Positions 21,090-31,137 are shown, counted from the stretch's first letter. The stretch is DNA of 64,000 bases from Lacticaseibacillus baoqingensis (GCF_003946165.1 NZ_RHOI01000003.1:62001-126000); one strand, 5' to 3'. The notes: a model not told the origin generated them from the letters alone. Program-made: numbers and translations.

Positions 21090-22445
21090 TCACGCGCCCA
21101 TTTCTTCTTGGACCACGGCCACGATCGATTCGACATACTGATCGACCAATGCTTGGGTCTTCGCTTCTGCCATCACGCGCAATAATGGTTCGGTGCCGCT
21201 TGGACGCACTAAGACGCGACCGTCGCCGGCCATTTGGGCTTCCACAGCGTCAATGGCATCTTGGATCGCCGGATACTGCTTCCAGTTATCCTTGTCTTTG
21301 ACGGTGACATTGACCAACTTTTGGGGATAGGTGGTCACCGGTGCCGCCAATTCTGAAAGCGGCTTGCCGGTTTGTTTCATCACGTTCAACAAATGGATCC
21401 CAGTGAGCATGCCATCGCCGGTGTTGTGGTAATCCGACAAAATCACATGGCCGCTTTGTTCGCCACCGATGTTGTAGCCATTGGCCCGCATTTCTTCGGA
21501 GACATGCCGATCGCCGACTGCGGTTTGGACTGACTTCATCCCTGCTGCTTCAAGCGCTTTATACATGCCAAGGTTGCTCATGACCGTGGTCACGACCGTA
21601 TCTTTTTTCAAGCGGCCTTGCGCTTGCATGTAATGGCCTAAGATGTACATGATCTTATCCCCATCAACGATATTGCCTTTTTCGTCAACAGCGATGCAGC
21701 GATCGCCATCGCCATCAAATGCCAGACCCGCTTGGGCGCCTTTTTCAACGACAAACTGTGCGAGCGCTTCTGGATGCGTCGAGCCGACGCCTTTGTTGAT
21801 GTTGATGCCGTCGGGACTGGTCGCCATGGTGTCAAACTCGGTATCTAAATCAGCAAAAAGCCGTGAGACTAAGCCGCTGGTGGCACCGTTAGCGGCATCT
21901 AATGCCACATGCATGCCCGTCAAGTCATCAGACAAGGTTTGTTCCAAAAATTGGGTGTACTTCAATGCCCCTTCTGGATAATCCGTCACACTGCCTAAGC
22001 CTTCTGCTGCTGGCCGCGGCAGCGTGTCTTCTGAGGCATCAAGCAAGGCTTCGATTTCTTCTTCAGTTTCATCAGACAGCTTGAAGCCGTCTGGGCCGAA
22101 GAATTTGATGCCATTATCCGCTGCTGGATTGTGCGACGCCGAGATTTGGATCCCGGCAGCAGCTTCTTGGACCTTGATCAAATAAGCCACCGCCGGCGTG
22201 GTGATCACGCCTAAGGACAACACTTCGATCCCCACTGACAGCAAACCCGCGATCAACGCTGATGCCAACATTTCGCCACTAGCGCGGGTATCTCGGGCCA
22301 CCAGCACCTTTGGGCGGCGATCATGATCGAGGTTGTGCTGAGTCAGCACATAGCCGCCGCAGCGTCCTAAGCGAAATGCCAGCTCCGGGGTCAATTCAAC
22401 ATTGGCGACCCCACGGACACCATCGGTTCCAAAATACTTCGTCAT
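21090..22445 (-). CDS. glmM: Phosphoglucosamine mutase
   Basis: Converts glucosamine-6-phosphate to glucosamine-1-phosphate for UDP-GlcNAc. 451 residues from the ATG at 22445 ([15 protein letters not shown], ribosome binding site GAGGAATTACAAG); an upstream ATG at 22460 is not needed. Catalytic phosphoserine loop [12 protein letters not shown] near residue 97, metal loop [12 protein letters not shown] near residue 240, sugar-binding GEQSGHVI near residue 322, phosphate-binding [12 protein letters not shown] near residue 407. Third gene of the conserved cdaA-cdaR-glmM operon. GlmM is known to bind and inhibit CdaA, linking wall-precursor supply with c-di-AMP. Confidence 0.96.
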   Translation of the reverse strand: MTKYFGTDGVRGVANVELTPELAFRLGRCGGYVLTQHNLDHDRRPKVLVARDTRASGEMLASALIAGLLSVGIEVLSLGVITTPAVAYLIKVQEAAAGIQISASHNPAADNGIKFFGPDGFKLSDETEEEIEALLDASEDTLPRPAAEGLGSVTDYPEGALKYTQFLEQTLSDDLTGMHVALDAANGATSGLVSRLFADLDTEFDTMATSPDGININKGVGSTHPEALAQFVVEKGAQAGLAFDGDGDRCIAVDEKGNIVDGDKIMYILGHYMQAQGRLKKDTVVTTVMSNLGMYKALEAAGMKSVQTAVGDRHVSEEMRANGYNIGGEQSGHVILSDYHNTGDGMLTGIHLLNVMKQTGKPLSELAAPVTTYPQKLVNVTVKDKDNWKQYPAIQDAIDAVEAQMAGDGRVLVRPSGTEPLLRVMAEAKTQALVDQYVESIVAVVQEEMGA

Positions 22446-22468
22446 CTTGTAATTCCTCATTTCTCAAG

Positions 22469-23566
22469 TTAGTCGTTGCTATTGCTGTCAGCACTTTGGC
22501 TGCTGGCACTTTCACTGCTGCTGGTACTTTCGCTGCTGGCACTGGTGCTGTCAGCTTTGGCACTGCTGCTGGCGGCAGCTGGGGCGTTTGGCGTTTGGGT
22601 TGTGTTATCACTGACTTTGATCGCCACTTTCAGCGTGTCTGGGCTGGCCGCAGTTAATTTGGCATTACCCGCAGTGGTGGCGATGGATTTGGTGGTGGAC
22701 GTCGTGATCCCGTCGATCGCCACCGGGATCGTTAAGCGATCGATATTATCCAATACGGATTGCGATCCGTAAATGGTCACCTCACTGGTCTGGGTGGATA
22801 AACTGACCGTTTTACCAGCGGCCGCCGTGCCAGTAGCCTTCAAGGACACCGGCACGCGTTTAGATGGCAGGCTGATCGGCAAGGTCACATGCACCGTTTC
22901 TGGGTTGACCACGACGTTGACGGTATTGCCGTCTTCATCCAGCGCCTGCAAGATCACCTCTTGGCTGACGGTTTCTTTAGTGTTGCGCTTCATCACCACG
23001 TTAGCCACGACTTGATAGACGCGGTTGATCTCCCCTTTGGCACCGGTGATCTCAGCAGTTTCAGTATTCAGCTTTTGTGTGCCTACCGTATAGCCAGGCG
23101 CAAGGGAGTCGCGATTATACTTGACTTGGATCGGCATCCGCCGCGTTTTGCGATCTTGGATATTCACAGTGATCGTGGCGGGTTTGATGCGATAAGACAG
23201 CTCTTTGTTCAAGCCGCTTTCTTTGAGCTTGACGGTATGTTTACCCACGCTGAGTTTAGACAGATCGGCAATGATCCGGAAGTTTTGCGTGTTAGCTGTC
23301 ACGGTGACTAATGAAGCGGCACCTTCGACGGTCACCGAAACATTTTCAGGATAGCCGGTAATAAAATACTTATCCGTATCTGCATTCAACTGGAGCGGCA
23401 CCTTCAACGTCCGCTTAGTCGTGGCGGTGATGGCGTTATCTGAGTGCGCATCTTGGCGCGTATTATTGATATTTTCGGCGTGGACATAGGCGAACAACCC
23501 GACAGCCAGCAAAAAGGCTAATAACCGATAAGCCCACTTGCTTTCCCAAAAGTTCTTAAAGTTCAT
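22469..23566 (-). CDS. cdaR: CdaA regulatory protein (YbbR domains)
   Basis: 365 residues from the ATG at 23566, which has GGGGGTCAAAGCG and overlaps the cdaA stop (ATGA). One N-terminal membrane helix (YRLLAFLLAVGLFAYVHA) anchors an extracellular region with about four YbbR repeats (e.g. KVPLQLNADTDKYFITGYPENVSVTVEG). The last 45 residues are a Ser/Ala-rich low-complexity tail (SSSAKADSTSASSESTSSSE), unusual in length and possibly wall-spanning or glycosylated. It binds CdaA and tunes diadenylate cyclase activity. Translationally coupled to cdaA. Confidence 0.93.
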   Translation of the reverse strand: MNFKNFWESKWAYRLLAFLLAVGLFAYVHAENINNTRQDAHSDNAITATTKRTLKVPLQLNADTDKYFITGYPENVSVTVEGAASLVTVTANTQNFRIIADLSKLSVGKHTVKLKESGLNKELSYRIKPATITVNIQDRKTRRMPIQVKYNRDSLAPGYTVGTQKLNTETAEITGAKGEINRVYQVVANVVMKRNTKETVSQEVILQALDEDGNTVNVVVNPETVHVTLPISLPSKRVPVSLKATGTAAAGKTVSLSTQTSEVTIYGSQSVLDNIDRLTIPVAIDGITTSTTKSIATTAGNAKLTAASPDTLKVAIKVSDNTTQTPNAPAAASSSAKADSTSASSESTSSSESASSQSADSNSND

Positions 23567-24408
23567 CGCTTTGACCCCCTTTGCCGGGTCCCGGTGAGCC
23601 AAGCGATAACTGGATTTTGCTGTTTTTCTTCTTCAGCAGGTACCAGTTGCGCCGTCAATAACTTCAAATAATCCTCCCGGGTCAAATCGCGGATCAAGTG
23701 ATTATTGTTGGTCACGGTGACGCCGCCGGTTTCTTCAGAAATGACGATCGTCAATGCGTCAGTCACTTCACTGATCCCTACGGCTGCACGATGGCGCGTG
23801 CCGAGTTCTTTGGGGATCAGATTTGATTCGGATAACGGCAAATAAGCAGCCGCAACTGCGACCCGGTTATCGCGAATGATCACCGCCCCATCATGCAGCG
23901 GGGTGTTAGGAATGAAAATATTGATCAACAATTCTCCTGACACATCGGCATCGATCGGGATCCCGGTTTCGATATAATCTTCCAGTCCCGTGTTTTGCTG
24001 GATCGTGATCAACGCCCCGATGCGGCGTTTGCTCATGTATTGGATCGCCTTATCCAGCTGCGCGACCAAGCGGGTCTCTGCTTCATGCTGGTTGGATTTG
24101 GTCCAAGGCAATACAGAACCGCGGCCGAGATGTTCAAGCCCGCGCCGGATCTCAGGTTGAAAAATGATCACCAGTGCTGGCACAGACCAGGTGATGACCA
24201 TATCGGCGAGGTAGCCGACAGTTTTGAGCTGCAAATACCATGAGATGATCTTGATGATCGCAATCACGAAGACGCCTTTAAGTAATTGCACCGCTTTGGT
24301 CCCGCGGATCAACATGATCAAGCGGTAGATCACGTACCACACGACCGCCACATCGATCACATTTGCCACCGTCGACCAGGTCAACAGGTTGGCCAAAAAT
24401 GTCTGCAT
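23563..24408 (-). CDS. cdaA: Diadenylate cyclase CdaA
   Basis: Makes c-di-AMP from two ATP; c-di-AMP controls potassium and osmolyte transport and wall homeostasis. 281 residues: about three N-terminal membrane helices (residues 10-95), then the DAC domain with active-site motifs LHDGAVII near residue 172 and GTRHRAAVGISE near residue 206. Ribosome binding site GGGAGGCGTGAC. First gene of the operon; an extended -10 (TGGTATAAT, 24439-24447) lies 30 bp upstream. Located in the membrane next to CdaR. Confidence 0.96.
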   Translation of the reverse strand: MQTFLANLLTWSTVANVIDVAVVWYVIYRLIMLIRGTKAVQLLKGVFVIAIIKIISWYLQLKTVGYLADMVITWSVPALVIIFQPEIRRGLEHLGRGSVLPWTKSNQHEAETRLVAQLDKAIQYMSKRRIGALITIQQNTGLEDYIETGIPIDADVSGELLINIFIPNTPLHDGAVIIRDNRVAVAAAYLPLSESNLIPKELGTRHRAAVGISEVTDALTIVISEETGGVTVTNNNHLIRDLTREDYLKLLTAQLVPAEEEKQQNPVIAWLTGTRQRGSKR

Positions 24409-24438
24409 GTCACGCCTCCCATTATATGTTTAATTGTC

Positions 24439-24447
24439 ATTATACCA
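24439..24447 (-). promoter_or_regulatory. cdaA operon promoter (extended -10)
   Basis: TGGTATAAT on the minus strand; no convincing -35 at 17 bp. Confidence 0.6.
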
Positions 24448-24674
24448 CGATTTTCACAGGCCGTTTTGCCGGTGAAAAGCCGCGAGCTGGCGGCGTTAAT
24501 ATTAACCTGATTATTTATTCACGTACTGGCGAAGACGTCTGTCCTTACCCCTGCATACGCTGGCCATATCGATACGCTGATAATATTCTTTGAATTAGAT
24601 GAAGAGTGGTGGTTGATGCGCTTCCAAAGCGTTAGAATGTGGTTATCCAAAGATTTGGAAAGGAACGTGAGTGT

Positions 24675-27434
24675 ATGAATGCGACAGAGGAAAAACGTGC
24701 TCAATTCGCGCAGGCGACCCAAGCTCAAGTCCTCGCTCAACTAAAAACAAGTGCCACCGGATTGTCTCAAGACGATGCCGCACAACGGTTGAATCAATAT
24801 GGGCCCAACACTATCACCAAAGGACAAGAAGGCTCCCAGCTCAAGGTCTTCTTGAAAAATTTTGCCAGCCTCATGGCGATTTTACTGTGGGTCTCTGGGC
24901 TGATCGCGATCTTGTCGGGCACATTAGAGTTAGGGATCGCGATTTGGCTGGTCAACATCATCAACGGCTGCTTTAGTTTCTGGCAAGAGCATCAAGCTAA
25001 AAAAGCCACCGATTCTTTGATGGCGATGCTGCCCACATTCACCCAAGTCTACCGCGATGGCAAAGTCCAGCAAATCGACGCCACCCAGCTGGTACCAGGC
25101 GACGTTTTCACCTTACAAGCTGGTAACGCGGTCCCAGTCGATGCGCGCCTTTTGGAAGCCACGTCGATGCAAGTTGACCAAAGTGCTTTGACCGGTGAAT
25201 CCGTCCCTGAATCTAAAAACGTCAAATATGACCCTGGTGAAGGGGAATTTGCCGAAAGCAACCTGATTTATGCCGGCACCACGGTTGGCGCGGGGACGGG
25301 CTTGGCCGTTTGTTTTGCCAGCGGGATGAACACCGAATTTGGTCAGATCGCGACTTTGACCCAACAACAAGTCAAAGTCGACAGCCCCTTGACCAAAGAA
25401 TTGAACCGGCTGACCAAGCAGATCTCGATGATCGCCATCGGCATCGGCATCGCCTTTTTCGTCGCAGCGATCTTCTTCGTCCATTATCCGATCGCCAAAT
25501 CCTTCATCTTTGCCTTAGGGATGATCGTGGCCTTCATTCCTGAAGGCTTGCTGCCAACGGTGACCTTATCGCTGGCGCATGGGGTGCAGCGCATGGCCAA
25601 GCGCCATGCCTTGGTCAAAGACCTCAACTCAGTAGAAACCTTAGGTGAAACCACCGTCATTTGTTCCGATAAAACTGGGACGCTGACGCAAAACCAAATG
25701 ACCGTTAACCACATTTGGCTGCTTAACCATACCTATGAACTAACCGGACAAGGCTATGTCAACAATGGCCACATCGAATTAGACGACCAAACCGTCGACT
25801 TTCATAGTGATCCTGACCTTGACCGCCTCTTGCGGGTCGCTGCATTGAACAACGATACCAAAGTCCAACAAGACCCCGAGACCCATAAGCCCAAACTCTT
25901 AGGCACACCGACTGAAGCCGCATTGATCATCATGGCTGAAAAAGCCGGGTTTGATCTGGCAAAAGCCGCCAAAGAAACGCCGCGGCTCAAAGAGTTCCCC
26001 TTTGATTCCGACCGCAAGCGGATGTGCACGATCCATCAACATGATGCCAACACCTTGTCAGCTTGTGTGAAAGGCAGCTTGTCAGACCTGCTGCCGCAAT
26101 GCGATACCATTCAAGTTGCTGGGGCGATCCGCCGCTTGACGCCTGATGATATCGATAAGATCAATGCCGCCAACCGTAAATTTGCCGCTCAAGGGCTGCG
26201 CAGTTTGGCGATCGCCTACCGCCAGCTGCCTGGCGACAGTGACTTAGACAGCTTGACGATCGAAAATACCGAAACCCAGCTGACCTTCTTGGGGCTGACG
26301 GTCATGGCCGATCCGCCGCGTCCTGAAATCTATCAAGCGGTGCAAGAATGCCACGATGCCAACATCAAGATCATCATGGTGACTGGGGATTCCACCTTGA
26401 CGGCCAAGTCGATCGCCGTGAAGATCGGCTTGACTTCTGATCAAGCGCGCGTCGTCACCGGTACTGAACTTGACGCCATGAGTGAAGCCCAGTTGCAAGA
26501 AGCCTTGCGCGGGGAGATCATTTTCGCCCGGGTCGCGCCTGAACAAAAGTACAAGATCGTGTCGACCTTACAAAAAAATGGCGAGATTGTGGCGTCCACC
26601 GGCGATGGGGTCAATGATGCGCCTGCTTTGAAAAAAGCCGATATCGGCGTGGCCATGGGGGTCACCGGTACCGATGTTGCCAAAGATGCCGCTGATATGA
26701 TCTTGACTGATGATAACTTCGCCTCCATCGTCAGTGCGATCGAAGAAGGCCGAACGGTTTATGCCAACTTGCAAAAGTTTTTGACCTACATCTTGACCTC
26801 TAATGTTCCAGAAGCGATCCCTAGTGTCTTGTTCCTGTTCTCGCGCGGGTTGATCCCGTTGCCAATGACCGTGATGCAGATCTTGACCGTCGATTTAGGT
26901 ACCGATATGCTGCCGGCATTGGGCTTAGGCTCTGAGCAAGCAGAACCCGGCATCATGCACCAGCCTCCGCGTGCGCGGGATGCACATCTGTTGAATAAGC
27001 AGGTGGTTTGGAAGGCCTTCGCCTGGTATGGCATGTTGGCCAGTGCGATCTCGACATTTGCCTACTTCTTCGTCAACTGGCAAAATGGCTGGCCAGACGT
27101 CGCCTTATTCGCTTCCGGCAATGGTTATGCGCGGGCAACGACGATGGTCTTAGGTGCGATCGTCTTCTTCCAGATCGCCAATGCGCTCAACTGCCGGACA
27201 CAAAGTGCTTCTGTCTTCAAAACCGGCATCTTTTCCAATATCCGGATCTGGTATGGGATCATTTTTGAAGTGATCTTACTGGCGATCTTAACGCTGGTCC
27301 CATTCCTGCAAGGACTCTTCAACACCACCGCGTTAGCTTGGCAAGATTGGGTCTTCTTAGCGATCATCCCGATCCCAGTCTTCTTGATCGAAGAACTGCG
27401 CAAATCCTGGCTGCGCCGGCGGCAACAAGCTTGA
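24675..27434 (+). CDS. P-type cation-transporting ATPase (P2-type)
   Basis: 919 residues from the ATG at 24675, after AAAGGAACGTGAGTGT (an in-frame ATG at 24639 lacks a site). Order: cation-ATPase N-domain, TM1-2, actuator domain with SALTGESVPESKN, TM3-4 with FIPEGLLPTVTLSLA, phosphorylation site CSDKTGTLTQNQM, hinge TGDGVNDAPALKKADIGVAMG, then C-terminal helices with DLGTDMLPALGLG. PEGLLPTVT in TM4 is the sequence type of Na,K-ATPase-like IIC pumps more than of Ca2+ pumps (PEGLP), so a monovalent-cation role is possible; substrate is inferred only. Monocistronic. Confidence 0.9.
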   Translation: MNATEEKRAQFAQATQAQVLAQLKTSATGLSQDDAAQRLNQYGPNTITKGQEGSQLKVFLKNFASLMAILLWVSGLIAILSGTLELGIAIWLVNIINGCFSFWQEHQAKKATDSLMAMLPTFTQVYRDGKVQQIDATQLVPGDVFTLQAGNAVPVDARLLEATSMQVDQSALTGESVPESKNVKYDPGEGEFAESNLIYAGTTVGAGTGLAVCFASGMNTEFGQIATLTQQQVKVDSPLTKELNRLTKQISMIAIGIGIAFFVAAIFFVHYPIAKSFIFALGMIVAFIPEGLLPTVTLSLAHGVQRMAKRHALVKDLNSVETLGETTVICSDKTGTLTQNQMTVNHIWLLNHTYELTGQGYVNNGHIELDDQTVDFHSDPDLDRLLRVAALNNDTKVQQDPETHKPKLLGTPTEAALIIMAEKAGFDLAKAAKETPRLKEFPFDSDRKRMCTIHQHDANTLSACVKGSLSDLLPQCDTIQVAGAIRRLTPDDIDKINAANRKFAAQGLRSLAIAYRQLPGDSDLDSLTIENTETQLTFLGLTVMADPPRPEIYQAVQECHDANIKIIMVTGDSTLTAKSIAVKIGLTSDQARVVTGTELDAMSEAQLQEALRGEIIFARVAPEQKYKIVSTLQKNGEIVASTGDGVNDAPALKKADIGVAMGVTGTDVAKDAADMILTDDNFASIVSAIEEGRTVYANLQKFLTYILTSNVPEAIPSVLFLFSRGLIPLPMTVMQILTVDLGTDMLPALGLGSEQAEPGIMHQPPRARDAHLLNKQVVWKAFAWYGMLASAISTFAYFFVNWQNGWPDVALFASGNGYARATTMVLGAIVFFQIANALNCRTQSASVFKTGIFSNIRIWYGIIFEVILLAILTLVPFLQGLFNTTALAWQDWVFLAIIPIPVFLIEELRKSWLRRRQQA

Positions 27435-27470
27435 CCCCAATTTGGGGTGCCGCTGAGCTGGCGGCATGCA

Positions 27471-27511
27471 AATAAGGCGTGCGACTTTTGTCGCACGCCT
27501 TATTTTTTTCT
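27471..27511. terminator. Bidirectional terminator
   Basis: AATAAGGCGTGCGAC-ttt-GTCGCACGCCTTATTTTTT between converging genes. Confidence 0.92.
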
Positions 27512-27530
27512 CATTCAAATCATCAACGCT

Positions 27531-27923
27531 TTAATAATACCGACTGTGGTTATGCAAGTTCAGCTTAGCGATGATCGTGTTGGGATCACTTTCTTCTAAC
27601 GGTTGGATCCACAAGCCCAAGCCATCGATCATCTTCAGCATATAATTGGTCACCGCGATTTCTTCCTCTGCTGGATCTAATGCCATCCCCGCACCTTCAG
27701 CGACTGCCATTGCGTCTTCGATCGAAAAAACGATCGTGTCGACAAACGTCGTGGCTAACTCTTGGTACATTTCTGTGATCTTATCGTTCACGTAGTCGCG
27801 TACGGCATCAAGAGCTTTCGAATTCTTGGCCTGCAGGTCATAATAGCGCGTGACCAAGTGGTTGTTGTCAATTTCCATAGTGTGTTGCTCCTCCCAATAA
27901 AACGCCTTAAGTGCTTCACTCAT
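27531..27923 (-). CDS. Hypothetical acidic protein
   Basis: 130 residues (start at 27923 with AAAGGGTACACT; a second ATG at 27878 has GGGAGGAG upstream and is equally possible, giving 115). No signal peptide, mainly helical, acidic: DNNHLVTRYYDLQAKNSKALDAVRDYVNDKITEMYQELA, FSIEDAMAVAEGAGMALDPAEEEIAV. No family recognised. It converges on the ATPase gene and diverges from the amino-acid-binding lipoprotein gene. Confidence 0.75.
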   Translation of the reverse strand: MSEALKAFYWEEQHTMEIDNNHLVTRYYDLQAKNSKALDAVRDYVNDKITEMYQELATTFVDTIVFSIEDAMAVAEGAGMALDPAEEEIAVTNYMLKMIDGLGLWIQPLEESDPNTIIAKLNLHNHSRYY

Positions 27924-28042
27924 AGTGTACCCTTTCTATATTCTTTTTTGTATATAGACAATGAGAAATTCATGGCAAACTTGCACACTAAAAGTAAGCC
28001 CGGTACACTGAATCGTACGGAAAAATTGAGGAGGAGTCAACA

Positions 28043-28837
28043 TTGTTTAAAAAATCACTGCGCATCGTTTTGGGTCTGGCATTATTACTCGGGTTGGCCG
28101 CCTGCGGCAAAACCACCAGCAGCGCCAAGCCCAGCCTCGATTCTGAGTTAGTCAATAAAGGCACCTTGACGATCGGCTTAGAAGGCACCTACCAACCTTA
28201 TAGTTATCACAAAGATGGCAAATTAACCGGCTATGAAGTGGAATTAGGCAAGGCGATGGCTAAGGAAATGGGCTTAAAGCCAAAATTCGTCGAATCTAAA
28301 TGGGATTCGCTGATCGCCGGCTTGGACGTCAATAAGTACGACGTGATCTTAAACAACGTCGCCAAAACGCCGCAACGGGCTGAAAAATATGCCTTCACCA
28401 CCGCCTACACTGCCGGCAAATCTCAATTAGCAGTCAAGAAAAACAACACCACGATCAAATCCTTGCAAGATATCAAAGGCAAAAAAATGGCGCAAAGCGT
28501 CACCTCAAATAACGCTGCCAACGTCAAAAAACTCGGGGCTCAAATCGTCCCCGTTGACGGGTTCTCTCAATCCATTCAATTGATCGAACAAGGCCGCGTC
28601 GCTGGCACAGTCAACGATTCCGCGTCGTTTTATGCTTACTTGAAGCAAAACCCCAACGCCGACATCAAACTGATGTCAGTGGGCAAAACCATCCCTGCAA
28701 CGCCTGCACGCGGCTTGTTACGCAAAAAAGACACCGCTTTACAAGCCAAAGCAGACCAAGCCTTGAAAACCTTACGCGCTAACGGCACCTTGTCGAAGCT
28801 GTCCAAACAATTCTTCGGCGGCGACGTCACCAAATAG
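28043..28837 (+). CDS. Amino-acid ABC transporter substrate-binding lipoprotein
   Basis: 264 residues with a TTG start (GGAGGAGTCAACA-TTG). Signal peptide II with lipobox GLAAC, Cys about residue 21. SBP_bac_3 fold: GTLTIGLEGTYQPYSYHKDGKLTGYEVELGKAMAKEMG near residue 42, then KWDSLIAGLDVNKYDVILNNV, typical of polar amino-acid or cystine binding proteins. No permease or ATPase gene is adjacent, so it is an orphan binding protein that must use transporter subunits encoded elsewhere. A strong terminator follows. Confidence 0.92.
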   Translation: MFKKSLRIVLGLALLLGLAACGKTTSSAKPSLDSELVNKGTLTIGLEGTYQPYSYHKDGKLTGYEVELGKAMAKEMGLKPKFVESKWDSLIAGLDVNKYDVILNNVAKTPQRAEKYAFTTAYTAGKSQLAVKKNNTTIKSLQDIKGKKMAQSVTSNNAANVKKLGAQIVPVDGFSQSIQLIEQGRVAGTVNDSASFYAYLKQNPNADIKLMSVGKTIPATPARGLLRKKDTALQAKADQALKTLRANGTLSKLSKQFFGGDVTK

Positions 28838-28853
28838 TTAGCCCCTCACCGCA

Positions 28854-28903
28854 ACGCCTTGACCCCACGGTTCATGTGAATCGCGGTATCAAGGCGTTTT
28901 TTT
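28854..28903 (+). terminator. Terminator after the binding-protein gene
   Basis: ACGCCTTGA...TATCAAGGCGT followed by T7. Confidence 0.9.
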
Positions 28904-28985
28904 GGCCGGCTCGTGAGAGCGTATCTGCCGCTTAGGCCTGCCGCCGTGCTATACTAGCGACAAAAGCCTAAAAGGAAGTGTGTGT

Positions 28986-30797
28986 ATGTCTTTGCCTCAT
29001 CGAAGTGCGGTTGCTGAAGCTGAAACTTGGGATCTGACCCCGCTTTATGCTAATGACCAGGCATTTGCAGCCGACTTGCGCCGGTTAGCCGAATTGGTCC
29101 AAGATTTTGCTCATATCTACACCGGGCGCTTGACGCAGCCCGCGGTGATCGCTGATTGTTTGGATGACTACGCCAATATTTTGACGATCATGGATCATCT
29201 TGATCACTACGGTTTTTTGCCCCAATCAGCCGATACCACCGATGCGTCTGCCGCTGACCGCGCCAACCGCACGGCCACCGCGCTGGCGCAAGCTAATGGC
29301 CAATTGACCTTTGTGGAAGCTGAATTACAAGCCCAACCGGCTGACACCTTAGCCAGCGTGGCAGCGATCGACGCCGACCATGCCGCATTCATCCGCCACA
29401 TTCAACAAGCCCAACAAGACGCATTGCCGCCAGCCACAGAAAAAGCCTTGGCGGAACTGGCGCCAGCACTTGACGCGCCTAATGACATCCGCAGTCAAAC
29501 GGTTTTTGCGGACATGGATTTTGGCACTTTTACCGCCAACGGCCGCGACTATCCATTATCGTTTGTATTATACGAAGAAGACTATCAAAAGCACCCAGAT
29601 GTCGCCGTTCGCCGCGCTGCTTATGCCAAATTCAGCGCCGTTTTGGCCCAATACCAAAACACCATGGCCGCCGGCTACTACGCGCAAGTGGCGAAGGAAA
29701 AAACGTTAGCGACCATGCGCGGCTATGATTCAGTGATCGACTACTTGCTGCGTGATCAAGAGATCCCGCGGGCGCTGTTTGATCGGCAAATCGATGTCTT
29801 GATGCAAGACTTGGCGCCAGTCATGCGGCGTTATGTGCACCACCTCAAGGAACAGTTAGGATTAGACCGGATCACCTATACCGACTTGCAGGCGGATCTC
29901 GATCCTGATTTTGCCCCGCAAGTCACTTGGGCCCAAGCACCAGCATATGTAAAGCGCGCCTTGGCGCCGCTTGGTGATGACTATGCCAGACGCATTGCAC
30001 AGGCGTTTGACCAACGCTGGGTCGATCGCGCGGCGAATGTTGGCAAGGAATCTGGGGCATTTGCCACAGCGCCATATGGCTTGCATCCTTATGTGTTGAT
30101 GACTTGGCGCGACGGGTTGCCGGCTTTGTACACCTTGATCCATGAACTGGGCCATTGCGGCCAAATGACGCTGGCAGATGAGCACCACAGCATCTTAGCC
30201 CATGAACCGAGTTTGTATATTGTCGAAGCGCCTTCGACTTTTCACGAGCTCTTATTGACGCACAGTTTATTGACGCAAAATGATGACCCGCGCTTGCAGC
30301 GTTTTGCGCTGAGCCGCTTGTTATCTGACACCTATTTTCACAATTGCGTTACGCATTTGCTTGAAGCCGCTTTCCAACGCGAGGTCTACACCTTGATCGA
30401 TCGCGGGGAAAGTTTTGACGCTGCCAAACTCAATGCCATCAAGCGCAAGGTTTTAGCCACCTTCTGGGGCGATGCTGTCGACCTTGATTTTGGTGCACCT
30501 GAGCTGACTTGGATGCGGCAAAGCCACTATTACATGGGCTTGTATTCATACACCTACTCCGCCAGCATGGTCGTCGCCACCGGTGCTTATCTGCGGTGGC
30601 AAAATGGCGACGTGGCTGATTTAAGCGACTGGCGCAACTTCTTAGCCCTCGGCGACACCCAACCCCCGATCGAAGCCGCCCGCGTCGCCGGTGTCGACAT
30701 CGCCAACACCGACGCCCTCCACGCCATGGTCGCTTTCTTAGACAGAACCGAAAAACAAATGGAAACCCTCTCCCAAAGCGGAGCACCGCGGGCTTAG
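28986..30797 (+). CDS. pepF: Oligoendopeptidase F (M3 family)
   Basis: 603 residues from the ATG at 28986 (GGAAG-tgtgtgt-ATG; an in-frame GTG 6 bp earlier overlaps the site). Zinc metallopeptidase motif IHELGHCGQM near residue 385 (HExxH), with the third ligand Glu in EAPSTFHELLL about 28 residues later, the M3 pattern. Cytoplasmic; trims 7-17-residue peptides in peptide utilisation. A TATACT -10 lies 20-30 bp upstream. Downstream is a GC-rich repeat region, not a gene. Confidence 0.94.
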   Translation: MSLPHRSAVAEAETWDLTPLYANDQAFAADLRRLAELVQDFAHIYTGRLTQPAVIADCLDDYANILTIMDHLDHYGFLPQSADTTDASAADRANRTATALAQANGQLTFVEAELQAQPADTLASVAAIDADHAAFIRHIQQAQQDALPPATEKALAELAPALDAPNDIRSQTVFADMDFGTFTANGRDYPLSFVLYEEDYQKHPDVAVRRAAYAKFSAVLAQYQNTMAAGYYAQVAKEKTLATMRGYDSVIDYLLRDQEIPRALFDRQIDVLMQDLAPVMRRYVHHLKEQLGLDRITYTDLQADLDPDFAPQVTWAQAPAYVKRALAPLGDDYARRIAQAFDQRWVDRAANVGKESGAFATAPYGLHPYVLMTWRDGLPALYTLIHELGHCGQMTLADEHHSILAHEPSLYIVEAPSTFHELLLTHSLLTQNDDPRLQRFALSRLLSDTYFHNCVTHLLEAAFQREVYTLIDRGESFDAAKLNAIKRKVLATFWGDAVDLDFGAPELTWMRQSHYYMGLYSYTYSASMVVATGAYLRWQNGDVADLSDWRNFLALGDTQPPIEAARVAGVDIANTDALHAMVAFLDRTEKQMETLSQSGAPRA

Positions 30798-30895
30798 GCA
30801 TGTGCATATGGCGGCTTGGGTGCGTGATGGCAACGCCATCGCGTGCACGAGACGACTTATGCGCAATGCCGTTGCGTTGCGCAGCTCGACGAAGC

Positions 30896-30990
30896 CCAGA
30901 GCGGAGCAAGCCGCTCTTAGGGGTGTGGGTAAGGCAGCCTGGTTGCGTCGCGGCACGCGGCGTGACCGGGATGACTTACCCGCAACCCCG
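30896..30990 (+). repeat. GC-rich intergenic repeat, copy A
   Basis: Contains the short unit CCAGAGCGGAGCAAGCCGCT (30896-30915) and a 74-bp core (30917-30990) beginning TTAGGGGTGTGGGTAAGG. The reverse complement of 58830-58903 matches this core at well over 80 percent. The interval 30798-31050 otherwise shows repeated GCGCAGCTCGACG units (30880, 30998 and 31123) and no supportable gene. Confidence 0.75.
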
Positions 30991-31050
30991 TTGGCTTGCG
31001 CAGCTCGACGATAACCCAGAGCGAAGCAAGGACGTACTTAGTGAGTCAAA

Positions 31051-31105
31051 ATAACAGCCACTGGTGATGGGTTGCAACGCAACACAGCACCGGTGGTTTT
31101 ATTTT
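31051..31105. terminator. Hairpin terminator in the pepF-CHY interval
   Basis: AACAGCCACTGGTG...CACCGGTGGTTTTATTTT. Confidence 0.7.
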
Positions 31106-31137
31106 GCGCTCACGTTGTCCTTGCGCAGCTCGACGCC

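Noticed and set aside
22476-22772. 98-codon plus-strand ORF opposite cdaR
   Set aside because: It is the antisense of the Ser/Ala low-complexity tail of CdaR, which gives Leu/Ala repeats.
30800-31054. Plus-strand ORFs of 70-84 codons after pepF
   Set aside because: They run through the GC-rich repeat, lack ribosome binding sites, and their peptide is just the repeat translated.
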